Shown piece by piece: positions 32,150 to 40,655 of a stretch of 46,411 nt of DNA. Within the stretch, counting starts at the first letter, position 1, and each line of letters starts with the position of its first letter. The notes under the pieces were generated by a model that did not search any database, was not told the origin of the DNA, and saw nothing but the letters and a program-made list of their open reading frames with translations. A program made the translations under genes and the position numbers. Source of the DNA: Clostridiales bacterium (GTDB taxonomy: Bacteria; Bacillota; Clostridia; Oscillospirales; UBA644). Location of the stretch: positions 1-46,411 of the forward strand of contig JAEEJJ010000075.1 in assembly GCA_016281805.1 (NCBI GenBank), written 5' to 3'.

Positions 32150-33583
32150 TCATTGGACAACTTCATTGATATTCCAGCCCGAAGACATGAAATCTCCCTT
32201 TGTGTCATAAAGATTTCTCAGTATAGCGGCATTTTCAGTTACGGCATAGTAAGGTCCTTCTTCGCCTTCCTGCCATGCGCACGATGCGGCGTATGTTGCT
32301 TTGCTCAACCATGACGGCAGATCCTGCCATGTTGTCTGTAAAATGCCGTATGCCTTAAGTTCTTTTGCGTCTGCATCAAGCGAACGGACGTTTTCATTTT
32401 CAAGCCACGGACACACTACGGTGTCAAAACCTTTGTCTATAAAATATTTCGTTGTTACGTTAAATCTTTTCGTGTTCCAATATTCCCAGTCTGCAATGAT
32501 AATGTCTTTATCTATAAGATCGATAGCTGCCGCGGTATTTTTATTTTCTCCGCTTGCTACAACAGGTCCTTCGCCGAAATCCGAACGTCTTATAAACTGA
32601 TCATGCCATACTATAGACCGTCTTCCCTTTTTTCGCAGATCGTCCGCCGTTTCGTTCAGAAATTCCGCAAGAAGCTCATGCGGCACATGTTTTCTGCATC
32701 TGTCGCAGCTCGCAAATGAATAGGATTCGTCAAATCCCAGATGAAAATACCTGCCGTCCCCGAAAAAATCGATCAGCTCATTGCGTATTTCAGCAAGCAG
32801 TTTCTTCGTATCGGGATTCGTTATGCACCATGTCCATCCGTCGGGTTCAAAAAGCCTTGCAAGACGAGGGTTTGTATTCAAAACAACATGCCGCCCATAC
32901 ATCGCCCGCGACTGTGTTGCATGCCCGAGCTGATTTGACATAGGTATCGGTTCCATTCCGTAACTGCGGATAAGACTGACAAGTTTTTTATAATCCTCTT
33001 TTGAGTGCGATCTGTCGCTCCATGAAAGTTCAGGTAAGCAATCATATCGGAAGGTGCCCCAGAATTCCAGTATAACATGCGTCATTTTTAAAAAACCGGC
33101 AAGATGGATCGCTTTTTCTATGTTGTAAAGCTCCGTGTCAGGAAAAATGCAGAAATGTATCGCTCTGAACAAAACAGCAGGGGAGTCGTGGATCTCAACA
33201 GCAGAAATATACAATGATTCTTCGCCGATTTTGAGATTGTCGGGACATATAAGCTGAACGAGAGTTTTTATCCCATCTATAAGTCCTTTTCCATCGTGCC
33301 CCGATACGGAAAAACCTTCGGGCGTTGCAATTATCGAATAAGTGTCATCGTCTTTCAGGCAGCTTTTTGCTTTGCCTGCTGTAAAAGTATAATTCTCTTC
33401 ACCTTCTTCGAGCAATAACTCACACGCTCCGAAACTGAATCTTTTCCATAAGTATTTTGTCCTCTCCGCCATATCCGCCGATAGTCCGTTGACTTTTACA
33501 GTCAGTTTTGAACTGAAAACAAAACGATTCTCTTCATCTTCTTTAATATATTTCGGTTTCGGGTACAGATGACTCAGATACAT
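32150..33583 (-). CDS. GH20-type beta-N-acetylhexosaminidase-like glycosidase
   Basis: About 477 residues. An N-terminal alpha/beta domain (to about 130) precedes a TIM barrel. The adjacent Asp-Glu pair in YFHLGFDESYSF (about residues 285-286) matches the substrate-assisted catalytic pair of GH20, with the family-like strand PMSNQLGHATQSR upstream. Family enzymes remove terminal beta-linked GlcNAc or GalNAc, or related sugars. No signal peptide, so it is probably cytosolic. Two starts are possible: the ATG at 33604 without a ribosome-binding site, or the ATG at 33583 with AGGAG 9 bases upstream; the latter is used. With the GH78 enzyme it indicates use of host or plant glycans, perhaps imported with the solute-binding proteins around it. 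Confidence 0.78.
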   Translation of the reverse strand: MYLSHLYPKPKYIKEDEENRFVFSSKLTVKVNGLSADMAERTKYLWKRFSFGACELLLEEGEENYTFTAGKAKSCLKDDDTYSIIATPEGFSVSGHDGKGLIDGIKTLVQLICPDNLKIGEESLYISAVEIHDSPAVLFRAIHFCIFPDTELYNIEKAIHLAGFLKMTHVILEFWGTFRYDCLPELSWSDRSHSKEDYKKLVSLIRSYGMEPIPMSNQLGHATQSRAMYGRHVVLNTNPRLARLFEPDGWTWCITNPDTKKLLAEIRNELIDFFGDGRYFHLGFDESYSFASCDRCRKHVPHELLAEFLNETADDLRKKGRRSIVWHDQFIRRSDFGEGPVVASGENKNTAAAIDLIDKDIIIADWEYWNTKRFNVTTKYFIDKGFDTVVCPWLENENVRSLDADAKELKAYGILQTTWQDLPSWLSKATYAASCAWQEGEEGPYYAVTENAAILRNLYDTKGDFMSSGWNINEVVQ

Positions 33584-33671
33584 AAACTCAGGCTCCTGTT
33601 TCATATATTGTTTTTTCGATCGCCATTTTAAAGCTTTTTTTCAAAAATATCAAATCAGGCTTTATATCGTT

Positions 33672-33699
33672 ATTATACCATAAATCATCCCGTTGTCAA
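33672..33699 (-). promoter_or_regulatory. Promoter of the GH20-type gene (extended -10)
   Basis: On the minus strand, TTGACA (33699-33694), 16 bases, TATAAT (33677-33672), with TGG directly before the -10. Confidence 0.75.
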
Positions 33700-33747
33700 G
33701 ATTGAAATAACTGTTTATATCATTTTATCTTTCTCGGGCTAATGAAA

Positions 33748-33774
33748 AAAAGCTCCGATACGCTCGGAGCTTTT
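33748..33774. terminator. Isolated hairpin with A/T flanks
   Basis: Perfect 11-bp stem AAAAGCTCCGA/TCGGAGCTTTT (33748-33758 and 33764-33774, loop TACGC). It looks like a terminator but no gene ends directly beside it. It separates the GH20 promoter from the short translated-looking frame at 33803. Confidence 0.55.
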
Positions 33775-33802
33775 CAGCAATTGTTGAAAGGAGTTGAAAA
33801 AC

Positions 33803-33826
33803 ATGAAAAAAATATATTGGAAATGA
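33803..33826 (+). other. Seven-codon frame with a strong ribosome-binding site
   Basis: AAAGGAG (33787-33793) lies 9 bases before ATG, and the frame reads MKKIYWK then TGA. It may be chance or a short leader. Nothing recognisable follows it: the 428-base gap 33584-34011 otherwise holds a promoter, two hairpins and a short direct repeat AAGTTGCA (33891-33898 and 33912-33919). Confidence 0.2.
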
Positions 33827-33943
33827 AATAATCTTAATTTGTAACTGAATTATACATCAAAAAAAACTGTTCGTCAACCCCGTTTTGCGCAAGTTGCATT
33901 TTTTACGGTGTAAGTTGCAAAAACAGCGTGTAAAATACAAAAA

Positions 33944-33974
33944 AAAGTCTGTCCTGTATTAACGGACAGACTTT
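33944..33974 (-). terminator. Terminator of solute-binding protein gene 3
   Basis: 11-bp stem AAAGTCTGTCC/GGACAGACTTT (33944-33954 and 33964-33974). On the minus strand it runs into a T-tract, 38 bases after the stop codon. Confidence 0.85.
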
Positions 33975-34011
33975 ATTTAGTGTATTTTTATTATGATAAA
34001 AAAACGTTTTA

Positions 34012-35394
34012 TTAGTCTGATTTTTCTTCTTCGATCAGTTCCATGATCGTTTCAGCGTTCGGAATAACATACTGTCTTACCTTCTCGTTTGCAGAGCCGG
34101 ATGTCCGTTCAACTATTTCCGCGCCTGTCTTTCCGGTTTTAGCTGCGCTCGTGGCATTCTGAAAATAATCCCATATTCCGAGCGTATAATAATTCCATCG
34201 TGAATACTTCATAAACGTAGTAAACAGTTCAACATCACGCTTGTCGTAAAAAATAGTCGATGCATACGCCTTAAGTTCGTCAAGCGTTTCATACCCTTCA
34301 AACGGCTCAAATATTCTGTCGATAACCATCGCTGCAGCCTCCGGCTCATGGGCATTTACCCAAATTGCCATGCTGTCCGCGCCCGAGTATGCATTTACCC
34401 ATTCGCCGTAAGTTCCGTTCGGACCGCACGGGAACGGAACAACTCCGTAGTTATCAACATCGTATATCATTTCGTTTATCATATGCGAAAAAGATGTTTG
34501 CGCAAGTGTGATATTGCCGTTTATAAATGCCGCAACCATATCGTAGTGACCGAGATAGGTAATTATGTCCGCATGATTTCTCAGCAGGTTTGAACACCAG
34601 TCAAATGCATCTATAACGTTTTGCGAATCAAGCGCCGGAACCATTTTCCCGTCATTCTGAACAGCATAAAACTGCACTCCGTTCATCATTGTAAAATCAA
34701 GGATCGACCATGTGAGATTCATGGCCGTTGATGTGTATTCGCCGTCAACAACATGATAATCCGGCAGAACCTTTTCAAAAGTATCCCATGTCCACTCGCC
34801 GTTTTCAACATATTCGCGAGGGTCGGTAAGGTTGTATTTTGATACTGTATCCTCGTTTACGGCAAATATATTGTATGCGTAGAGCTTTTGCTTTCCTGGC
34901 CACGAAACGGGTGACACCGTGTATGGAATACCGTTGAACATACCCTGTTCAAGTATTCCCGGACTTCCGAATTTTTCTGCATTCGTGTAGTCGATATAAT
35001 CTCTCAGCGCGTCGAGAGGATAATATAATCCGTCTTTTGCGGGATTGTGCGGAGAATGTGAGCAGGCAATTTCTCCAACATATAAATTTGACGCTATCCT
35101 CGCAGTTTCATTGCCGAGAATCGTCTGTATGGAAATCTTGCAGTTATATTCGTCAGATATATCTTTGAGCCTTTTCAGATACAGATCACCCATCAGCGTT
35201 CCGACAGGATACTGAAACGGATGGTCAAGATCATAATCCTGAACGATCGTGCAGTCATATCCGCCGAGATCTACGGTATCTGTATTTGATTCACTGTCAA
35301 AATCAAGAAGAAACTCTTCTTTTTCTCTTTGCGTGCAGGAGCATATCGCAAAAAGGAACAGCAGAACAATTATAATCGAAACGCTTTTTTTCAT
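34012..35394 (-). CDS. Solute-binding lipoprotein, paralogue 3 of 5 (most divergent)
   Basis: 460 residues. Lipoprotein signal with Cys20 (AICSC). The family blocks are recognisable but drifted: LKRLKDISDEYNCKISI, LTDPREYVENGEWTWDTFEK, NYGVVPFPCGPNGTYG, EPFEGYETLDELKAY and FYDKRDVELF. It lacks the VCGLYSxxG block seen in paralogue 1 and has a different C-terminal third. Start at 35394 with AAGGGAG 6 bases upstream; the frame runs 66 bases further back through promoter sequence and is not used. Monocistronic, divergent from a small lipoprotein gene. The ligand is unknown and probably differs from that of paralogues 1 and 2. Confidence 0.85.
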   Translation of the reverse strand: MKKSVSIIIVLLFLFAICSCTQREKEEFLLDFDSESNTDTVDLGGYDCTIVQDYDLDHPFQYPVGTLMGDLYLKRLKDISDEYNCKISIQTILGNETARIASNLYVGEIACSHSPHNPAKDGLYYPLDALRDYIDYTNAEKFGSPGILEQGMFNGIPYTVSPVSWPGKQKLYAYNIFAVNEDTVSKYNLTDPREYVENGEWTWDTFEKVLPDYHVVDGEYTSTAMNLTWSILDFTMMNGVQFYAVQNDGKMVPALDSQNVIDAFDWCSNLLRNHADIITYLGHYDMVAAFINGNITLAQTSFSHMINEMIYDVDNYGVVPFPCGPNGTYGEWVNAYSGADSMAIWVNAHEPEAAAMVIDRIFEPFEGYETLDELKAYASTIFYDKRDVELFTTFMKYSRWNYYTLGIWDYFQNATSAAKTGKTGAEIVERTSGSANEKVRQYVIPNAETIMELIEEEKSD

Positions 35395-35428
35395 GGCAAT
35401 CTCCCTTCGGACGATATATGGTATAATA

Positions 35429-35457
35429 AATATAGCATAAATTTGAAAAAATGTCAA
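35429..35457 (-). promoter_or_regulatory. Promoter of solute-binding protein gene 3
   Basis: On the minus strand, TTGACA (35457-35452), 17 bases, TATATT (35434-35429), with TG one base before the -10. Confidence 0.75.
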
Positions 35458-35506
35458 CATTGATAAAATGTTTTATACATAAAAAGCTTATTGAACCCAT
35501 AAAGTA

Positions 35507-35535
35507 TTGACTTTACAGCGTAAAATGTTTATAAT
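35507..35535 (+). promoter_or_regulatory. Promoter of the small lipoprotein gene
   Basis: TTGACT (35507-35512), 17 bases, TATAAT (35530-35535), about 30 bases before the start. It is divergent from the paralogue 3 promoter, with about 50 bases between the two -35 boxes. Confidence 0.8.
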
Positions 35536-35565
35536 ATGCATAATAAATATCAGGGGGAAGACTGA

Positions 35566-36018
35566 ATGAAAAATCGTGAAAAATGCTTTACTGATAATAA
35601 AACTGCTGCCGAGAAGAAAAGAATTCTGATAAGTACAGCATTTATTTTTACGGCGATACTTGTTTTGCTTACATCATGCCAAAGATACACATCATCATAC
35701 AAAGCCGTCGGTTTTGTGCACTCAAACGGACCGTCATCGGCATTTATGAACTTTTACTCATTTGAAGGGGTAATGGTTTTTTCGTGCACAGGCAAAAGAG
35801 AAGGGGATATATCCTTTTCCGCCAGACTTGAATCGGGCAGCGCAGATATTTATTACGATTACAACGGACAAAAAAATCTGCTTTTTTCAATATCCGGCGG
35901 CGACGAGATCAGTTCTAACGGCGGTTATTTTGAAAAAGGTCCGGTATATATTATTGTTGAAACAAACGGACAGTGTATGAACGGAGATTTTAAGTTTGAT
36001 CTTCGGAATCAGGAATAG
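35566..36018 (+). CDS. Small lipoprotein of unknown function
   Basis: 150 residues. A long basic N-terminal region (19 residues) precedes the hydrophobic segment and lipobox LTSC (Cys38). The mature part, about 110 residues, is beta-rich with two Cys (FSCTGK and GQCMNG) and stretches such as DIYYDYNGQKNLLFSISGG and PVYIIVETNGQ. It reads like a small beta-sandwich surface domain. No family was recognised. GGGGG precedes the ATG. A GNAT acetyltransferase gene follows 33 bases after it and is probably co-transcribed. Confidence 0.75.
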   Translation: MKNREKCFTDNKTAAEKKRILISTAFIFTAILVLLTSCQRYTSSYKAVGFVHSNGPSSAFMNFYSFEGVMVFSCTGKREGDISFSARLESGSADIYYDYNGQKNLLFSISGGDEISSNGGYFEKGPVYIIVETNGQCMNGDFKFDLRNQE

Positions 36019-36051
36019 AATCACCTTTGTGAGGATAATTACGAAGCGGCA

Positions 36052-36621
36052 ATGAACGATCACTTATCATATACTGTTTTGACAGGTAAAAATATCATTC
36101 TCAGAAAAGCCGAAGAAAACGACGGAAAATCGATTTACAGACATGTATGGGGCAACGAAAATGTCTATCTCCAAATGCTTTTTCAGCCTTCATTCAGCGA
36201 AAGTGAAGCCGTTGAAAGGTGCAAACGCAGCATCATTTATCAACAAAACAACTATGCATGGTTCGTTGCTTTGAAAGAAACCAATGAGGCTATAGGTCTT
36301 TGCGCAATTAAGGAGACCGAAAAGGGACAATGGGAAGAGGCAGGCATATGTATAGGCAACGAATTCTGGGGCAGAGGCATCGGTACGGAAATTTTATCGC
36401 TTCTGCTCGACTTATCGTTCAATCATCTTGGCGCTGAAGTTTTCAGATACGGATTTTTCAACGATAACCGCCGATCCGGGAATCTTGCACGGAAATTCGG
36501 TTTAACATATGATCGCACAGAGAAAATCATCCGTCCGTGGGACGGCGAGGAAAAAACAGTTGTTTCTTGTGTCCTTACAAAAGAGAGATATTTGTCTGCA
36601 ACAGACATTTCAACCGATTAA
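36052..36621 (+). CDS. GNAT family N-acetyltransferase (RimJ/RimL type)
   Basis: 189 residues, full length. RimJ/RimL-like: LTGKNIILRKAEENDGKSIY at the start, the acetyl-CoA loop GNEFWGRGIGTEIL (about 100-113) with the R-G-x-G core, and NRRSGNLARKFGL near 139-151. These enzymes acetylate N-terminal amines of proteins or small molecules; the substrate cannot be predicted. The ribosome-binding site is weak (GAAGCGG), consistent with translation coupled to the lipoprotein upstream. A strong terminator follows. Confidence 0.88.
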   Translation: MNDHLSYTVLTGKNIILRKAEENDGKSIYRHVWGNENVYLQMLFQPSFSESEAVERCKRSIIYQQNNYAWFVALKETNEAIGLCAIKETEKGQWEEAGICIGNEFWGRGIGTEILSLLLDLSFNHLGAEVFRYGFFNDNRRSGNLARKFGLTYDRTEKIIRPWDGEEKTVVSCVLTKERYLSATDISTD

Positions 36622-36627
36622 AAAATC

Positions 36628-36661
36628 ATCCGATCCTACAGCGTTTGCTGCCGGATCGGAT
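36628..36661. terminator. Terminator between the GNAT gene and solute-binding gene 4
   Basis: ATCCGATCC/GGATCGGAT stem (36628-36636 and 36653-36661) with an inner CAGC/GCTG pairing and a CTTTTTT tail. It probably acts in both directions, with AAAAA on the left. Confidence 0.85.
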
Positions 36662-36686
36662 CTTTTTTACTCTTTAACGCAAAAGA

Positions 36687-38096
36687 TCATCTGTCAAATT
36701 CTCCCCATACCGCAATGGTTCCGCGAACGGCAGGCATAATGTATTCTTCGAAAATTTCTGAGGCAGATTCTCTGTTGCTGTCTACAAAACTGCTCACCGC
36801 TCCGTTATATGTAATAAAATCCTTGTATTTTGAACCTATGCTGGTATTATTGAATAAATTATCCCACGATAAATACAAATCAAAGAAGCTGTCGCAGTCT
36901 GTTTTATCAAAGAAATAATAGCGTGACATATGCTCTTTTATCTTATCCGTTGTTTCAAATCCGGGGAGGGGACTGTATAATTCGTTCAATACTGTCGCGG
37001 CAGTTTCCGGGTCATGAGAGAGTATCGGGATCGTTATGCATATACCGTAACCGGAAAAAACACCGCATGCATATCCCGGTTCAGCGTTCGGCCCGTATGG
37101 AAACTGAAGGATACTGTAATTTTTCAGAGCTTTTGAAACAGCGTAGTCATCTGCTCCGAAGATATACGGCGTGCAGCACATTGCAGCTTCACCGTTATCG
37201 AATTTTTCAACTGTCGGAATGGGCAGAGCCGTGTATACAGCATACGAAAGGCTGCCTTTCAGAATATCTCTTGCCTCTTCCATAGCCTGGATCGCACTGT
37301 CCGATGAAAAACCGAAAACATATTTCCCGCTGTTGTCTCTGCCAACCATGCGGTCTCCGTTTGTTCTCACAAACATTTCCACAAAAGCACTGTCCGTTGT
37401 GGAAAAGCCGTAAATGCTTACGTTTCCGCTTTCGATCACGGTAGAATCTTCAATAAACTTTCTGAATGCTTCCCATGTCCATGTTTTTGTTTCAACATAT
37501 TCTCTCGGACTTGTAAGCGATAATTGCGCAACGATATCCTCATTGATTGCAAGCGGATATCCAAACGACATCTGAGTCAAAAGCGGCCACGCGGCCGGAA
37601 ATACTCCGTAAAGATCATCTTCATAGCATAATGCAAGAAGCTGATTTTTATTGCCCCATCTTTCAAAATCATTATAATCTATTATCCCGCCAAGCGATTT
37701 GATCCCTGTAAGAACTCCTGCTCTTATTGCACCTACCGCATTGTTTGAGTTTCCGCAGAGAATATCACAAAGATAAGTTCCGGCAAACGTCGTTGAGATC
37801 AGAGAGGAAAAGCTTTCTCCGCCGTAAACGATGTTCAGTTTGCAGTTAAGCTTATTTTCCGTATCGCTTATCCTCTTTTTTGCAAGATCTGAAAACTCCG
37901 TTCCGATCTCGTAGCCGAGAACGGTATTGTCGCCGTAAGATGCGTTGTATGTTATAACCTCTCCGTTAAGATCGATGTTTTCATCTGAAACATCCGTGAA
38001 ATCCTCATCAAATACCTCGGTAATGCCTGAACAGGAACAAACAAATATAGTAATAATAAAGCAGATAAATATCCTGAAAACTATATTGTATTTCAT
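36687..38096 (-). CDS. Solute-binding lipoprotein, paralogue 4 of 5
   Basis: 469 residues. Lipoprotein signal with Cys22 (VCSC). Blocks shared with the set: GYEIGTEFSDLAKKRISDTE, NKLNCKLNI, DDLYGVFPAAWPLL, SPREYVETKTWTWEAFRK, QFPYGPNAEPG and SPLPGFETTDKIKEHM. The mid-region VGRDNSGKYVFGF replaces the VCGLYS block. AAAGGAG lies 7 bases before the ATG. It follows paralogue 5 by 56 bases with no terminator, so the two are expressed together from the promoter at 39634-39662. No permease or ATPase gene is nearby. Confidence 0.85.
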   Translation of the reverse strand: MKYNIVFRIFICFIITIFVCSCSGITEVFDEDFTDVSDENIDLNGEVITYNASYGDNTVLGYEIGTEFSDLAKKRISDTENKLNCKLNIVYGGESFSSLISTTFAGTYLCDILCGNSNNAVGAIRAGVLTGIKSLGGIIDYNDFERWGNKNQLLALCYEDDLYGVFPAAWPLLTQMSFGYPLAINEDIVAQLSLTSPREYVETKTWTWEAFRKFIEDSTVIESGNVSIYGFSTTDSAFVEMFVRTNGDRMVGRDNSGKYVFGFSSDSAIQAMEEARDILKGSLSYAVYTALPIPTVEKFDNGEAAMCCTPYIFGADDYAVSKALKNYSILQFPYGPNAEPGYACGVFSGYGICITIPILSHDPETAATVLNELYSPLPGFETTDKIKEHMSRYYFFDKTDCDSFFDLYLSWDNLFNNTSIGSKYKDFITYNGAVSSFVDSNRESASEIFEEYIMPAVRGTIAVWGEFDR

Positions 38097-38152
38097 ATGT
38101 TAGCTCCTTTGATCATCGGGAATTATCCGGATTTTATAAGAATTATCCTATT

Positions 38153-39568
38153 TCAGCCGAATATCTCTTCTGCGGTAGATTCCATATTAACAATATATTT
38201 TATTCTGTTTGCCTCATCTGCGTCAGCGATAGAGTCAAGACTTTCCTGCATAGTCTTGTTGTCTCTTATATTTATGTAAACATCCGTTATGCCTTCATGT
38301 CTGTAGTTATAAAGAATGGTTTTATACATTTCAACAAAGTTATAAACATCTCTGTCGTCGAAGAAATACTGTTTTCTCATATATTCAATCGTATCGTCTT
38401 CCGTCTCGTATCCGGGCAGCGGTTCATATATGGCGTCAAGTATCACTGCAGACATGACCGGTTCTTTGCAGAACGCGGGAATACTTGTTGTAAATCTTGT
38501 TGTTGTAATTGTTGAACCTGTATTTTTTAAAGAACCGTTCGGACCATGGGGAAACGGTACAATGCCGAAATTATCCATGTTGAATGCTATGGAGTTTTCT
38601 CCGCCGCAAAGATCCGTGCCGTTCATAAGGGTGAGAACGGATTTGCCGTCAAGAAAATTCTGAAGCATATTTGTCCAGTTGTTGGCGAGATCTATATTTA
38701 CATAAGTGGAATACTCTCCGAATGTCCAGTTCCATGCTGTCTGCATCGCTTCAAAAGTGATAGGGGAATGCAGTCCAAGTTGAAATTCGCCTTTTTCGTC
38801 TTTAATTACCGGCGGCTCACCGTTTGTTGTATGAATTGTTCTGAAGAGCCAGTGAACGGTTGTCTGAAGTGCCTTTACCTCGTCGCCGAAATCGTTTACA
38901 TGCGTATATATGGGCATAAGCTCTTCAAGCTTCCGCCATGTCCAGTCGTCTGCCTCAACAAATTCTCTCGGGTCTGTCTGACTGAGACGACTTATAATGT
39001 TTTCGTTTACAACCATTGCACCGTCTATTGAACGGTATTTCAGCATAGGCCATGCGGCGGGAATTACACCGTAAAGTCCACCGTTCCAGCATATCGGTTT
39101 AAGATCTTCCTTCATGCCCCATTTATTCGCATCCAGATAGTTGATCACGTCTCCGAGAACCGTAAGATCATATAAATAACCTGCCCTTGCAAGACCGGCG
39201 TTAGTGCTTGACTGTGCCTGGAGCGCGTCATAAGGAACCATTCCGCTTAAAGACATCGAAACGATCAGATTTGTAATATCCGAACCTGATGAGTCTACGG
39301 AAATTTTAACATTGTATTTGCTTTCAACCTCTTTTATCCTTCTCATTGCAAGATCGGCAAATTCAGTATTTACAACATATCCGAAATAATCTTCGCCAGT
39401 TGAATGTTCTTCATTTCTTTGCGCAAACGAGAATTCTGCTCCTCTGTAGTCGATTGCACCGACTTCGAGCTCATATTCAGGAATAGTCTCCTCTTCGGCA
39501 CTCTGTCCGCATGAGCAAAGCGCAAAAACCATTATGGCAGCAATCATCAGCGATATTATTTTTCTCAT
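38153..39568 (-). CDS. Solute-binding lipoprotein, paralogue 5 of 5
   Basis: 471 residues. Lipoprotein signal with Cys20 (ALCSC), then ETIPEYE as in paralogue 1. Shared blocks: FGYVVNTEFADLAMRRIKEV, LYGVIPAAWPMLK, TDPREFVEADDWTWRKLEE, NFGIVPFPHGPNGS, EPLPGYETEDDTIEYM and FFDDRDVYNF. The C-terminus is distinctive: a Thr-rich stretch after the PFPHGPNG motif and an acidic, helical end. AAAGGAA lies 7 bases before the ATG. It is the first gene of a two-gene operon with paralogue 4. The tandem pair with different binding-region sequences suggests related but different ligands. Confidence 0.85.
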   Translation of the reverse strand: MRKIISLMIAAIMVFALCSCGQSAEEETIPEYELEVGAIDYRGAEFSFAQRNEEHSTGEDYFGYVVNTEFADLAMRRIKEVESKYNVKISVDSSGSDITNLIVSMSLSGMVPYDALQAQSSTNAGLARAGYLYDLTVLGDVINYLDANKWGMKEDLKPICWNGGLYGVIPAAWPMLKYRSIDGAMVVNENIISRLSQTDPREFVEADDWTWRKLEELMPIYTHVNDFGDEVKALQTTVHWLFRTIHTTNGEPPVIKDEKGEFQLGLHSPITFEAMQTAWNWTFGEYSTYVNIDLANNWTNMLQNFLDGKSVLTLMNGTDLCGGENSIAFNMDNFGIVPFPHGPNGSLKNTGSTITTTRFTTSIPAFCKEPVMSAVILDAIYEPLPGYETEDDTIEYMRKQYFFDDRDVYNFVEMYKTILYNYRHEGITDVYINIRDNKTMQESLDSIADADEANRIKYIVNMESTAEEIFG

Positions 39569-39633
39569 AGCAAAGTTCCTTTCACAGTTTATAGACTATT
39601 TTGTGCGAAAAATTTGTATATAATGCTGATTTA

Positions 39634-39662
39634 ATTATAAATCATCTTTTTAAAATTGTCAA
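39634..39662 (-). promoter_or_regulatory. Sigma-A promoter of the paralogue 5-4 operon
   Basis: On the minus strand, TTGACA (39662-39657), 17 bases, TATAAT (39639-39634), about 66 bases before the start. Confidence 0.85.
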
Positions 39663-39811
39663 TATTAATTGGATTTTTCAATGTAGAAAAATACGTTCTT
39701 CATATGTATGATTTTTGTAGAAATTGCCGAAAAAATCTAAGATTGTTCATTTTTAGTTTATTTTTTTATGGTATTATCCAAATATTTATTTTTGGGTTAC
39801 GGGGAATATAT

Positions 39812-40534
39812 ATGAGAAAAGAGAAAATAAAAGGAGTGCTTCCTAAATCGCTTTACTATATTGTTTTACTGAGTTTTATTCTGCCGATCGGCTACCTTGT
39901 GTTCAGAATAATCACTGTAGCAGAGCCTGAAATATCTGCAGGGCTTCATTCGAGAGCGGATTATGTTCTTATGCTGCTTGAATGTGTTCTCGGAATTTTT
40001 GTGATCCATATTCCTTCAATTATTTCAAGACAGTTTAAATTCGAGATTCCCGGACTGCTGTACGGTCTGTATATTCTCTTCCTGTATTGCGCAATTTTTC
40101 TCGGTGAAGTTCGAAGCTTTTACTATCTTGTTCCGCATTGGGATGATTTTCTGCATCTTTTCAGCAGCATGATGACGGGCTTTTTTGCTGTAATGGTCAT
40201 TACGATTCTTAATCGCGATGAAAATCTCGTATTTCGCTTATCTCCGTTTTTTGTATCGCTGTTCGCTTTCGCTTTTTCGATAACGATCGGAGCATTATGG
40301 GAGTTATATGAATATGCGGGAGACGGACTTTTCGGGCTGAATATGCAGAAATTCATTACCGCAAGCGGCGATATACTTTCAGGTCACGATGCTCTTACCG
40401 ATACTATGAAAGATATTGCGGTAGATATGTTTGGTGCGCTGATTTCGTCCGTGACAGGCGGGATATCGGTAAAATACAGTAAGCGGTGGCTTATTCCGAC
40501 GTTAAAAAAAGAGGATATCTCCTCAAAATCGTAA
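39812..40534 (+). CDS. Multi-pass membrane protein, YjdF/DUF2238-like
   Basis: 240 residues with about six membrane segments. The polar motif PHWDDFLHLFSSMMTGFF, a Trp-Glu pair inside a helix (GALWELYEYAGDG) and the end DALTDTMKDIAVDMFGAL resemble YjdF/DUF2238 proteins, in which conserved His, Asp and Glu line the membrane core. Function unknown. The start at 39812 has GGGGAA just upstream; the open frame extends back to 39656 but that part contains promoter-like AT-rich sequence and no ribosome-binding site. A weak TTGTTC and an extended TATTAT precede it. Monocistronic, ending at a convergent terminator. Confidence 0.72.
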   Translation: MRKEKIKGVLPKSLYYIVLLSFILPIGYLVFRIITVAEPEISAGLHSRADYVLMLLECVLGIFVIHIPSIISRQFKFEIPGLLYGLYILFLYCAIFLGEVRSFYYLVPHWDDFLHLFSSMMTGFFAVMVITILNRDENLVFRLSPFFVSLFAFAFSITIGALWELYEYAGDGLFGLNMQKFITASGDILSGHDALTDTMKDIAVDMFGALISSVTGGISVKYSKRWLIPTLKKEDISSKS

Positions 40535-40603
40535 ATTGCGCTGCAAAAAACGAAGCGATACCCCGATATCGAATAGACGAGGCATATATCGGTTTACATA
40601 AAC

Positions 40604-40639
40604 AACAGTCCCTTTCCGTTATATGCGAAAGGGACTGTT
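40604..40639. terminator. Bidirectional terminator between the membrane protein and rrf2
   Basis: Perfect 13-bp stem (40604-40616 and 40627-40639; core CAGTCCCTTTC/GAAAGGGACTG) followed by a T-rich stretch. Confidence 0.9.
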
Positions 40640-40655
40640 TTGTATTTCTTAAAAA

